A stretch of DNA of 41,861 bases from an uncultured Denitrobacterium sp. Its GTDB lineage: Bacteria > Actinomycetota > Coriobacteriia > Coriobacteriales > Eggerthellaceae. Each line of letters starts with the position of its first letter. Positions within the stretch are counted from its first letter, which is position 1. Below, in pieces: positions 16,667 through 24,229 of this stretch. The notes beneath the pieces were generated by a model. That model had not been told where the DNA came from and made no database searches. It was given only the letters and a program-made list of their open reading frames with translations. A program made the position numbers and the translations under genes. Location of the stretch: NCBI GenBank assembly GCA_905236045.1, contig CAJOOG010000029.1, positions 1 through 41,861 on the forward strand, read 5' to 3'.

Positions 16667-17716
16667 ATGGACCTCACGCTCGGCGCGGTGTTCTCCCTCA
16701 TGGCCGGCAATCCCGCAGTTGCCATCATCATCGTACTCGTCATCGGCGTCACGCTCGTCTCGGGCGCCACCGATGCCCCCAACGCCATAGCCACCGCCGT
16801 CGCCACGCGCTGTCTCAAGCCGACCACGGCGCTCTGGGTCGCCGCCATCTTCAATTTCGTCGGCCTCATCGCCATGACCTACGTCTCCACCGCCGTCGCG
16901 CACACGATGTTCTCCATGGTGAATTTCTCCGGCGACAACCATGCCGCGCTCATGGCGCTCGAGGCCAGTATGATCGGCTCGATAGCCTGGGGCATGTTCT
17001 GCTGGCTCTTCGGCATCCCGTGCAGCAAGTCGCACTCGCTCATCGCCGGCATCACCGGCGGCGCCATCGCCATGAACGGCATCGAAGGCGTCGTCTTCGG
17101 AGAGTGGGCGAAGGTCCTCTACGGCCTCGTCTTCAGCCTGCTCGCCGGCTTCGCTTTGGGGTGGGCCTTCACCAAGCTGACCGAGAAGCTCTTCTCGCTT
17201 GCTAATCGGCAGACCGCCAACAAGGTCTGCACCGTGCTCCAGGACGTCCTCGCCTGCATGCTCGCCTTTCTGCACGGCGCCCAAGACGGGCAGAAGTTCA
17301 TGTCCATCGCCATGATGGGCCTGGCCATGGCGCTGAGTCAAGAACTCTCTGCGGAAGGCGGCTTCCCGCTCTGGCTGATGATCCTCTGCAGCATCGCGAT
17401 CTCCGCGGGCACGTTTTTGGGAGGAAAGCGCATCATCAAGTCCGTGGCCATGGACATGGTGAACATAGACAAGTACCAGGGAGCGGCGGCCTCCCTCTCC
17501 ACGGCCGCCACGCTGCTCATCTCCAGCCTGACGGGCATGCCGGTCTCCACGTCGCACTGCAGCACGTCGGCGATAATGGGCTCGGGCGCCGGCAAGAGCC
17601 TGCGCAACGTCAACTGGGCCATCGCACGCAACATGGTAATCGCCTGGGTCCTCACCTTCCCCGCCTGCATATTCATAGGCTTCGCCCTGGCCAAGCTCTT
17701 CATGTTCGTCTTCTAA
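16667..17716 (+). CDS. pit: Low-affinity inorganic phosphate transporter (PiT family)
   Basis: This 349-residue integral membrane protein takes up phosphate, usually as a metal-phosphate complex, with protons. The two inverted PiT halves are visible: GATDAPNAIATAVATR near residue 32, and TGMPVSTSHCSTSAIMGSG near 285-303, with about ten hydrophobic segments. A central cytoplasmic stretch (ANRQTANKVCTVLQDV) links the halves. The start ATG follows AAAGGACGGTA. No PhoU-like partner is adjacent. An upstream TACAAT (16624-16629) could be a -10 element, but no matching -35 was seen. It is convergent with the hydrogenase operon, separated by the terminator at 17808-17831. Confidence 0.92.
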   Translation: MDLTLGAVFSLMAGNPAVAIIIVLVIGVTLVSGATDAPNAIATAVATRCLKPTTALWVAAIFNFVGLIAMTYVSTAVAHTMFSMVNFSGDNHAALMALEASMIGSIAWGMFCWLFGIPCSKSHSLIAGITGGAIAMNGIEGVVFGEWAKVLYGLVFSLLAGFALGWAFTKLTEKLFSLANRQTANKVCTVLQDVLACMLAFLHGAQDGQKFMSIAMMGLAMALSQELSAEGGFPLWLMILCSIAISAGTFLGGKRIIKSVAMDMVNIDKYQGAAASLSTAATLLISSLTGMPVSTSHCSTSAIMGSGAGKSLRNVNWAIARNMVIAWVLTFPACIFIGFALAKLFMFVF

Positions 17717-17807
17717 GCCCTCCCCTCCGCAAGCCGAAGAGCCGCCCTCGATCGGGTCGGCGCCCGGCGTCCACCCCGCCGCCCTCTTCCACGTCGGCGC
17801 ACCAAAA

Positions 17808-17831
17808 AAGGGGGCCCTTGCAGACCCCCTT
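17808..17831 (-). terminator. Intrinsic terminator of the hydrogenase operon
   Basis: A perfect 7-bp stem (AAGGGGG / CCCCCTT) with a 10-base loop is followed on the minus strand by six T residues (17804-17809 read in reverse). It lies 38 bp after the cytochrome b stop codon. On the plus strand the stem is followed by a weaker pyrimidine stretch, so it may also stop phosphate-transporter transcripts. Confidence 0.85.
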
Positions 17832-17868
17832 CTTCACTCGGCTGCGCCGATGGCTATGCCGATACGCA

Positions 17869-18552
17869 CTACACGCTCTTGTCCTCGCCGGAGATATCCA
17901 TCGTCTCCGCGTCGTAGGTCAGACCGCCGTGCTCCTTGCGCGCGAACATATTCGCCACCATGGGCTTGCCGCCCTCCGATACCGCCATGTAGACATGAAT
18001 GATGATGAATACGATGAACACGAACATCATGATGTAATGGATGATGCGCACGCTCATTGCGCCGCCCACCGCATTGATGAACCAGGCGAAGGCGGGTGCG
18101 GTCGGAGTCCACAGCGCCAGGCCGGTCAGACCCATGAACAGGACCAGGAACGGAACCAGGAAATAGGCGATGCGCTGCAAGGGGTTGAACTTGCCGCCAA
18201 GAGGATGGTCCTTCTTGATGAACAGGTAGAACTTCAGCCATTCGACCATGGTGTGCTTATTGTCCTTGCTCGGCAGGAAGTTCTTCACATCCGTCGTCGT
18301 CTGACGCGTGCCGTTGGCGGGAGCGCTCTTCAGCACGAAGGCCAGGATAATGCGGACGACGAGGTTGATGAGAAGAACGAAGCCGCAGAAGATGTGCACA
18401 CCGCGACACACGCCCATGCTCAGCAGGGGCACACCCGGAAAGTGGATGATGAAGCCGCTGATGATGAGCAGGACGAAGCACGCCAGATTGACGTAGTGGG
18501 TAATAACGAAAGGAAGCGGATGCGTCTCTTTGTAATGTGCGAGATGCGCCAT
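17869..18552 (-). CDS. hyaC: [NiFe]-hydrogenase cytochrome b subunit
   Basis: This 227-residue membrane protein anchors the hydrogenase dimer and passes electrons from H2 to the quinone pool through two b hemes. Four hydrophobic segments are visible, with candidate heme histidines in FVITHYVN, RGVHIFCG, RIIHYIMM and IIIHVYMAV. A larger cytoplasmic or loop insertion (FLPSKDNKHTMVEWLKFYLFIKK, central third) is typical of HyaC/HupC proteins. It starts one base after the large-subunit stop (TAAGATG), so it is translationally coupled. It is the last gene of the operon, before a strong terminator. Confidence 0.93.
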   Translation of the reverse strand: MAHLAHYKETHPLPFVITHYVNLACFVLLIISGFIIHFPGVPLLSMGVCRGVHIFCGFVLLINLVVRIILAFVLKSAPANGTRQTTTDVKNFLPSKDNKHTMVEWLKFYLFIKKDHPLGGKFNPLQRIAYFLVPFLVLFMGLTGLALWTPTAPAFAWFINAVGGAMSVRIIHYIMMFVFIVFIIIHVYMAVSEGGKPMVANMFARKEHGGLTYDAETMDISGEDKSV

Positions 18553-18553
18553 C

Positions 18554-20200
18554 TTACTTCACCCCCCAAGGACTGGTGACCGTCGAGAACGACTTGCCGG
18601 TCTTGGGCTCGGTGATATGCACCGCGCAGGCCGTGCAGGGGTCGAAGCTGTGGACGGTGCGAAGCGCGTTGATAGGCTGCTCCATATCGCCCACGGGAAC
18701 GCCGATGAGAGCCTGCTCCATGGGACCATGCTCGCCCTTGGCGTTGAGCGGGGCGATGTTCCACGTCGACGGGATGATGATCTGGTACCCGGTGATCTTG
18801 CCGTCCTTGACGTGCTCGGTATGGTAGAGGGCGCCACGCGGAGCCTCCCAGAAACCCGTGCCGTCGCCGGTGGTGGTGGCGGGGGTGCGGAAGAACTCGC
18901 TGTCGCCGCCCTTAACAGCCTCGATGAGCTCGGCAACCCAGTCCTTCATCAGGCCCGCGATGTAGACGGACTCGATCTGACGGGCGGCCGTGCGGCCGAG
19001 CGTGCTCTGCAGCACTTCGATCTGACCCGGGACGCCGAGTGTCTCGAGCAGGCCGTCGATCTGCTCCTTGACGAACTTGACATTGCGCTTGTAGGCCACG
19101 AGCAGGCGGGAAAGACCGCCGGCCTCCATGCACTGCCCGTCATAGCTGGGAGCCTTGCACCAGGTGTAGCGATCCTTGACGTTGTACTCGGTGAACTCCG
19201 GATCGGTAACGCCCTCGCGGGGGTTCAGATCCGAATCGCCCTTGTACCAGGAATGCCCGATGTACTCGGAGATCTTACCCTCGTCGACATCGTCGAGCTT
19301 CAGGTTATCGCCCAGCACGCCGGCGGGCAGGTAGCGATCGTTCATCTCCATGGACTTGTTGTCGAACACGCCCCAGGCGATGTAGCGTCCGCAGCCGCCG
19401 CCCCATTTCAGAGCATCGGAGTAATACGGCACCAGGGCCAGGGTGTCGGGCAGCATGGTGGCGGTCACCCAGTCGTAGACCTCGTTGACCAGCGCCCACA
19501 GATCGTCGAGCTTCTCCTCGGTGGGCACCCACATGGTGCCGCCGACGGTGCTCGTCATGATGTGGGGCATCTTGCCGCCGAGCAGACCGGAGATCTCGCT
19601 GGCCTTGGACTGCATGCTCAGCGCTTCCAGGTAGTGGCTCGTCAGCAGGAGATCCGCCTCGGGAGGCAGGGTGTAGCCCTTGCCGTTCTCCGACTCGAAC
19701 CAGTTGCCGCTGAAAATGGAGAGCTGCTTGTTCTCGGCGAACTTCGTCAGGCGCTCCGCCACCAGCTTCAGGTCGCTGTTGCAGGAAGTCCCCAGCTCGG
19801 CCGCCAGGGCCGTGGCCGCATCCGGGTCGGCGGAGAGGCCGTTGATGGGGTTGACGTAGTCGAGTGCGCACAGGTTGTAGAACCACAGGATGTGGCTATG
19901 CAGGAACTGGGCGCCCTCGATGAGGTTGCGGACGATGCGGGCGTTATTGGAAATGGTGATGCCATAGGCCTTCTCGCCTGCGATGGAGGCCGCGTGGCAG
20001 TGGGATACCGGGCAAACGCCGCAGATGCGCTGCACGATCATGGCAGCATCGGCCGGAGTGCGGTTCTCCACCACCAACTCCATGCCGCGGAAGCAGCCGC
20101 CGGAAACCCAGGCATCGGTTACGACGCCGTCTTCCACTTCCATCTCCGCGCGAAGGTGACCTTCGATACGGGTAATCGGGTCGATTACGGTACGTGCCAT
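18554..20200 (-). CDS. hyaB: [NiFe]-hydrogenase large (catalytic) subunit
   Basis: This 548-residue subunit holds the NiFe(CN)2CO site that splits H2. The N-terminal cysteine pair is in RICGVCPVSH (about residue 60) and the C-terminal pair in SFDPCTACAVH (about residue 520). The sequence continues ~20 residues past the final His (ITEPKTGK...), the peptide that a HyaD-type protease must remove before the site closes. Length and motifs fit membrane-bound group 1 uptake hydrogenases. The start ATG directly abuts the small-subunit stop (TAAATG). It is co-exported with the Tat-signal small subunit, having no signal of its own. Physiologically it would let the cell use H2 as electron donor. Confidence 0.96.
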   Translation of the reverse strand: MARTVIDPITRIEGHLRAEMEVEDGVVTDAWVSGGCFRGMELVVENRTPADAAMIVQRICGVCPVSHCHAASIAGEKAYGITISNNARIVRNLIEGAQFLHSHILWFYNLCALDYVNPINGLSADPDAATALAAELGTSCNSDLKLVAERLTKFAENKQLSIFSGNWFESENGKGYTLPPEADLLLTSHYLEALSMQSKASEISGLLGGKMPHIMTSTVGGTMWVPTEEKLDDLWALVNEVYDWVTATMLPDTLALVPYYSDALKWGGGCGRYIAWGVFDNKSMEMNDRYLPAGVLGDNLKLDDVDEGKISEYIGHSWYKGDSDLNPREGVTDPEFTEYNVKDRYTWCKAPSYDGQCMEAGGLSRLLVAYKRNVKFVKEQIDGLLETLGVPGQIEVLQSTLGRTAARQIESVYIAGLMKDWVAELIEAVKGGDSEFFRTPATTTGDGTGFWEAPRGALYHTEHVKDGKITGYQIIIPSTWNIAPLNAKGEHGPMEQALIGVPVGDMEQPINALRTVHSFDPCTACAVHITEPKTGKSFSTVTSPWGVK

Positions 20201-21529
20201 TTATTTGCCCCCCTTCTTCGCGTCGATAGCTGCGACGGTCGCCTCGTAGTCGGCGTCCATCTTCTTCTGGAATTCCTCGGCGGACAGCGTCGTAGTGGAG
20301 CCGTCCTCCTCGATGATGGTCTTGTCCTTGCCGTACTGGGCGGCGGCGCGGTCGGGATGCTTGGCGTCCCACTCGCGTTTCTCCTCCATCTTGACCTTGC
20401 CCTTCATGCGGCCCGACGCCTTCACGCCGAAGCCATGCACGACGACGGCGGCAGCCACGATGGCGGTCACGCCATAGCAGACCGTCTCGGGCTGGAACCA
20501 CCAGTCGCCGATGCGCAGATCGCGATGACGGCTGAAGAACGGGGTGTTGACCTCGACCCAGTTCTGGCCCGAGTCGACCGGATTGGCCTCGCAGCAACCG
20601 ATGCAGGGGGCGCCGGACTCGACGCACCAGCTGCGACGGTGGTTGTAGCGGACCACGCCGCAGTTGGCGTTGGTCTGCGGACCGCGGCAGCCCATGGGGT
20701 AGAGGCAGTAGCCCTTCTTCTCCTCTTCGCTGCCGAACTGGTAGACGAACTCGCCGTTCTCGAAGTGGCCGCGGCGCTGGCAATTGTCGTGAATCGTCTG
20801 ATCGAAGATCAACGCCGGCTTGCCCATGCTGTTGAGCTCGGGGATGACGCCCATGAGGACGACGTCGACGAGCACGGAGACCAGCCACTCGGGATTGGGC
20901 GGGCAGCCCGGCACGTTGATGACCGGGGTGCTGATGCCGGATTCCGAGAGGAACTTCTGAACGCCCATGGCGCCCACTTCCGGAGCCACCTTCGACGTGG
21001 CGCCCATCCATCCGCCGTTGACCGCACAGCTGCCGAGAGCGACGACTGCGTTGGCGTTCTTGGCGGCGGCGGCAAGATGCTCGGTGCCGGGAGCGTCCGC
21101 GACGCGCAGCGCCTGGCCGTCCCATCCCTTCAGCACGGCACCCTCGTAGACGAGGATGTAATTGCCCGCCTCGATGGTCTGCTCCTTCGCTTCCTCCATC
21201 GAATATCCTGCCGCGGCGGAAAGGGTTTCGCAGTAGTTCAGCGAAATCATCTCCAGCACGACGGTCGCGGGATCCGGCTCGTCTATCTGAGCGAAAGCCT
21301 CCGTGCAACCCGTGCACGACGCGCCCTCGATCCAGATGACCGGATAGAGCTTGCCCTCTTTGGCGCCGATCACAGACTCTTCAAGAGCCTGAGCGACTTG
21401 AGGAACGGTCAGCTGGGCTGCGCCAGCGGCCGCCACCACTGCCCCGCACAGCTTGAGGAAGTCGCGACGGCTGACGCCGCGGGCCTCCATCATGGCCATA
21501 AACTGGGCATGGGTATCCTCCATTTCCAT
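20201..21529 (-). CDS. hyaA: [NiFe]-hydrogenase small (Fe-S) subunit with Tat signal and long C-terminal tail
   Basis: The ~442-residue precursor has a twin-arginine signal (SRRDFLKLCG, then AVVAAAGAAQL). Cluster ligands are visible: proximal GASCTGCTEAF, LGSC and PGCPPNP; distal IHDNC, GYC and MGC; medial SWCVESGAPCIGCC. The proximal motif has the ordinary CTGC, not the CTCC of oxygen-tolerant enzymes, so this is an oxygen-sensitive type. A C-terminal transmembrane helix (YGVTAIVAAAVVVHGFGV) is followed by an unusually long charged tail of about 70 residues. The ATG at 21529 is chosen because AAGGAGG lies seven bases upstream; the in-frame GTG at 21535 is only one base from it. It is the first gene of the operon. 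Confidence 0.95.
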   Translation of the reverse strand: MEMEDTHAQFMAMMEARGVSRRDFLKLCGAVVAAAGAAQLTVPQVAQALEESVIGAKEGKLYPVIWIEGASCTGCTEAFAQIDEPDPATVVLEMISLNYCETLSAAAGYSMEEAKEQTIEAGNYILVYEGAVLKGWDGQALRVADAPGTEHLAAAAKNANAVVALGSCAVNGGWMGATSKVAPEVGAMGVQKFLSESGISTPVINVPGCPPNPEWLVSVLVDVVLMGVIPELNSMGKPALIFDQTIHDNCQRRGHFENGEFVYQFGSEEEKKGYCLYPMGCRGPQTNANCGVVRYNHRRSWCVESGAPCIGCCEANPVDSGQNWVEVNTPFFSRHRDLRIGDWWFQPETVCYGVTAIVAAAVVVHGFGVKASGRMKGKVKMEEKREWDAKHPDRAAAQYGKDKTIIEEDGSTTTLSAEEFQKKMDADYEATVAAIDAKKGGK

Positions 21530-21661
21530 GTGCACACCTCCTTGGTGTTCTCTCGACTGCCTTGCATTTCTGCAAGCGGCTTCCGATTGTGCCTTAAGCG
21601 ACGCCCCGATTACGCCCTCGCTTATCCCGAATGTCCTTTTTACCGCGCAAAAGGCACGAAA

Positions 21662-21689
21662 ATGTTACTTGGTCGCTTTTACGTAACAT
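21662..21689. promoter_or_regulatory. 7-bp inverted repeat upstream of the hydrogenase operon
   Basis: ATGTTAC and its exact complement GTAACAT are separated by 14 bases, so the half-site centres are 21 bp apart, two helical turns. This fits a dimeric regulator bound to one face of DNA. The element lies 133-160 bp upstream of the small-subunit start, in the only A+T-rich patch between the hydrogenase and rubrerythrin genes. No regulator gene is adjacent, so the assignment rests on symmetry and position only. Confidence 0.4.
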
Positions 21690-21747
21690 AATGGGGCGGC
21701 TTTATCCGCGCGAGACACCGGGCTTCGCCGGGCGCCGGCCCGCCGTC

Positions 21748-22287
21748 CTAGTAGTTCTCCGCCTTCAGCTCGAAATAGCTCCGCGGATGGTTGCAGACCG
21801 GGCAGACCTCGGGTGCGCTTTTGCCTATATGTATGTGCCCGCAGTTGTTGCATTTCCAGGCGTAGATGCCATCGCGCTCGAAGACCTCGCCGGCGTTGAT
21901 GCGCTCGATGAGCTTACGGTAGCGCTCCTCGTGCTCCTTCTCCACGGCGCCTACCCCGTCGAAGAGCTCGGCGAGATTGTCGAAGCCCTCGGCGCGGGCG
22001 GTCTCGGCGAACTCCTTGTACATCTCGGTCCACTCTTGGTTCTCGCCCGCGGCGGCATCCTGCAGGTTCTCGAGCGTGCTGGGCACGGCCCCGCCATGCA
22101 ACGCCTTGAACCAGAGCTTCGCGTGCTCTTTCTCGTTTTTGGACGTCTCCAGGAAAATGTTCTGGATTTGGACGTATCCCTCCTTCTTGGCCTGGCTGGC
22201 GTAATACTGGTACTTGGTATGCGCCTGGGATTCCCCGGCGAACGCGTACTGGAGGTTCTTCTCGGTCTGCGACCCTTTCAGCTCCAT
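21748..22287 (-). CDS. rbr: Rubrerythrin
   Basis: This 179-residue non-heme iron protein reduces hydrogen peroxide in anaerobes. The N-terminal ferritin-like four-helix part carries diiron motifs [21 protein letters not shown] and [11 protein letters not shown]. The C-terminal rubredoxin domain carries [10 protein letters not shown] and CPVCNHP, the four cysteines for one iron. The ATG at 22287 has AAGGAG seven bases upstream. The frame stays open far upstream on this strand only because of the high G+C. A TATACT hexamer at 22326-22331 may be its -10, without a clear -35. It is divergent from the prephenate dehydratase gene and upstream of the hydrogenase operon on the same strand. Confidence 0.96.
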   Translation of the reverse strand: MELKGSQTEKNLQYAFAGESQAHTKYQYYASQAKKEGYVQIQNIFLETSKNEKEHAKLWFKALHGGAVPSTLENLQDAAAGENQEWTEMYKEFAETARAEGFDNLAELFDGVGAVEKEHEERYRKLIERINAGEVFERDGIYAWKCNNCGHIHIGKSAPEVCPVCNHPRSYFELKAENY

Positions 22288-22470
22288 GGTGAACTCCTTC
22301 TCTCGTTGCTGCTTCACCACACCCCAGTATAGCCCGCCGCATCCCGATTCGCCCCCGCGAACCCACACGACTTGCCCAGCGTCTCCACGCCACCCGATGC
22401 TCCTGTTGTGTCGACTCCCCTCCCCTGCCACTTGCGCTATCATGCTGCAAAACGATCGAGGGGAGAGAAC

Positions 22471-23316
22471 ATGAGCGCACCTGCGACCATAGCCTATCTG
22501 GGACCGGCCGGCACCTATTCCGACGAGGCGGCCCACCTTTTCGCCCAGCGCATGGGAACCGAGGCGCACTTCGCGGCCAAGCCCTCGTTCAACACGGTGT
22601 TCGATGAAGTGGACCGGGGCAAAGTTGATTTCGGCGTGGTGCCCACGGAGAACTCGCTGGAGGGGGCGGTCACGAGCACGCTCGACAACTTCGCCTTCAG
22701 CTCGAGCGCCCAGATCGTAGGCGAGCAGATCCTGTCGATTCACCACTGCCTGCTCCTTCACCCAGATGCCACGAAGGCGGATGTGAAGGTCGTGGCCAGC
22801 CACGCCCAGGGGCTCGCCCAGTGCCGGCGCTACCTTGCCGCGCACTTCCCCAACACGCCGACCACGACCACCGCGAGCACCGCCGAGAGCGCCCAACGAG
22901 CAGCCGAGGACCCCTCGGTCGCGGGCATAGGCAACGCCTTCGCAGCCGAACTCTACGGTGCCAAGATCGAGCAGCGCGACATAGAGGACCATTACGGCAA
23001 CCAGACGAGCTTCGCCCTCATCACGCGGCGCGGCGCGCGTGAGGCCCTGGTGGGCACGCGCTGGAAGACCTCGCTGGCCCTTTTCCTGAACGAGAACCGG
23101 GCGGGTTCGCTGAACATGATACTGTCGGAGTTCTCCTACGCCGGCATCGACCTGACTATGATCCAGTCGCGTCCCACCAAGCAGGGCCTGGGCGACTACA
23201 TGTTCTTCGTGACTTTCGACGGCCACGTGAACGACCCCCACGTCCAGGTAGCCCTCTCCTGCCTGCGCCTGAAGCTGCGCGAGGTGAAAGTGCTCGGCTG
23301 CTTCCCCATCGACTGA
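22471..23316 (+). CDS. pheA: Prephenate dehydratase with C-terminal ACT domain
   Basis: This 281-residue monofunctional enzyme converts prephenate to phenylpyruvate, the committed step to phenylalanine. The catalytic part has [13 protein letters not shown] at the N-terminus, [13 protein letters not shown] (~56-68), and NQTSFALI with the active-site Thr. The ACT domain (about 190-275; [23 protein letters not shown]) senses phenylalanine; the usual ESRP is QSRP here. There is no chorismate mutase domain. The start ATG follows CGAGGGGAGAGAAC. It stands alone, divergent from rubrerythrin and convergent with the glycosylase gene; no other aromatic-pathway gene is in the window. Confidence 0.95.
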   Translation: MSAPATIAYLGPAGTYSDEAAHLFAQRMGTEAHFAAKPSFNTVFDEVDRGKVDFGVVPTENSLEGAVTSTLDNFAFSSSAQIVGEQILSIHHCLLLHPDATKADVKVVASHAQGLAQCRRYLAAHFPNTPTTTTASTAESAQRAAEDPSVAGIGNAFAAELYGAKIEQRDIEDHYGNQTSFALITRRGAREALVGTRWKTSLALFLNENRAGSLNMILSEFSYAGIDLTMIQSRPTKQGLGDYMFFVTFDGHVNDPHVQVALSCLRLKLREVKVLGCFPID

Positions 23317-23375
23317 GCCGCCGGCCCGCGCGCCCTGGAGCCAACCCGCAGCCGACGAGCGGGCGAGTTCGCATC

Positions 23376-24218
23376 CTAGGGCAGCAGCCTGTCCCCCTCG
23401 CGCCTGAAGAAGCCCTCCTGCTGCAAGTCCTCGAGCACGCTCTCGAACAGCGCAGCTTCGACCTCCTCGCGGCCCGCCTGGCGTTGCTCCTCGTCGAGCA
23501 GGCGCTTCACCTCCCCGACTTCCACTCCCGGCTGTGCGAGAACCTCGCGCACGATAAACGCCCGCTTCTGTCTGCGCGAGCCCTCGAAGGCGCTTTGCCT
23601 CGTGTGATGTGCGCTCTTGCGCGAAGGGTTCTCGCCCGTCGCCTTCAGATGCGCACCCCAATCGAGCAGCGCGTAATACCAGCCGCGCGGGTCCTCCTTG
23701 TCGCAGGTGCGCTCCACCAGCGGCACCAACTCCGCATCGGGGACCTTATCTCGTCCAGAGAAGAACTCGTGCAGAAACACCGTCCGCACGTTGGTCTCCA
23801 GATACACGCCCGGCTCCTGGAAGGCGAACGCGCGAATGCCCGCCGCGCTCGCCGGCCCCACGCCCGGCAACGCCAGCAGCTCCTCGTAGCCCCACGGCAC
23901 CCTGCCGCCGTGCTCGCCCGAGCAGATCTCCGCCGCCCTCTTCAACGCCAGCGCCCGTCGGTTGTAACCGAGCCCCTGCCAGCGCTCGAGCACATCGGAG
24001 GTGCTCGCCGCCGCCAGCGCATCGACGGTCGGGAAGGCGTCCAGGAAGGCGGGCCAGTACCCGAGCACGCGCTTCACCTGCGTCTGCTGCAGCATGACCT
24101 CGGAAATCCAGATGGCATAGGCGTCCCGTGTCTGCCGCCAGGGCAAATCCGCGCGAGACCAGGTGCGCCCGGCTTCCCATACGCGTGCGCGAAACGACTC
24201 TTCAGCCGATGGCCGCAC
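23376..24218 (-). CDS. MutY/EndoIII-like HhH-GPD DNA glycosylase lacking the Fe-S cluster
   Basis: The protein has ~280 residues. The glycosylase core is clear: [27 protein letters not shown] with candidate catalytic Glu40, and the helix-hairpin-helix [18 protein letters not shown] (~116-132). The next catalytic position reads [10 protein letters not shown] (Glu141-Thr-Asn), where MutY has Asp-Gly-Asn. The C-terminal cysteine cluster of MutY/Nth is absent; instead there is [18 protein letters not shown] and [11 protein letters not shown] know this pattern from a subset of proteins annotated as A/G-specific adenine glycosylase in anaerobes, so substrate specificity should be held open. The GTG at 24218 is the first plausible start after the upstream stop (24230), with AGGA upstream; longer frames run through the upstream gene and are not real. 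Confidence 0.82.
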   Translation of the reverse strand: MRPSAEESFRARVWEAGRTWSRADLPWRQTRDAYAIWISEVMLQQTQVKRVLGYWPAFLDAFPTVDALAAASTSDVLERWQGLGYNRRALALKRAAEICSGEHGGRVPWGYEELLALPGVGPASAAGIRAFAFQEPGVYLETNVRTVFLHEFFSGRDKVPDAELVPLVERTCDKEDPRGWYYALLDWGAHLKATGENPSRKSAHHTRQSAFEGSRRQKRAFIVREVLAQPGVEVGEVKRLLDEEQRQAGREEVEAALFESVLEDLQQEGFFRREGDRLLP

Positions 24219-24229
24219 GCCAGGCGATC

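Noticed and set aside
18617-21691. 1,024-codon plus-strand frame opposite the hydrogenase genes
   Set aside because: It is the complement of the certain hydrogenase subunits and shows no domain likeness; a composition artefact.
21748-23661. Long N-terminal extension of rubrerythrin to 637 residues
   Set aside because: The extension is antisense to prephenate dehydratase; the ATG at 22287 has an excellent ribosome-binding site and gives the normal length.
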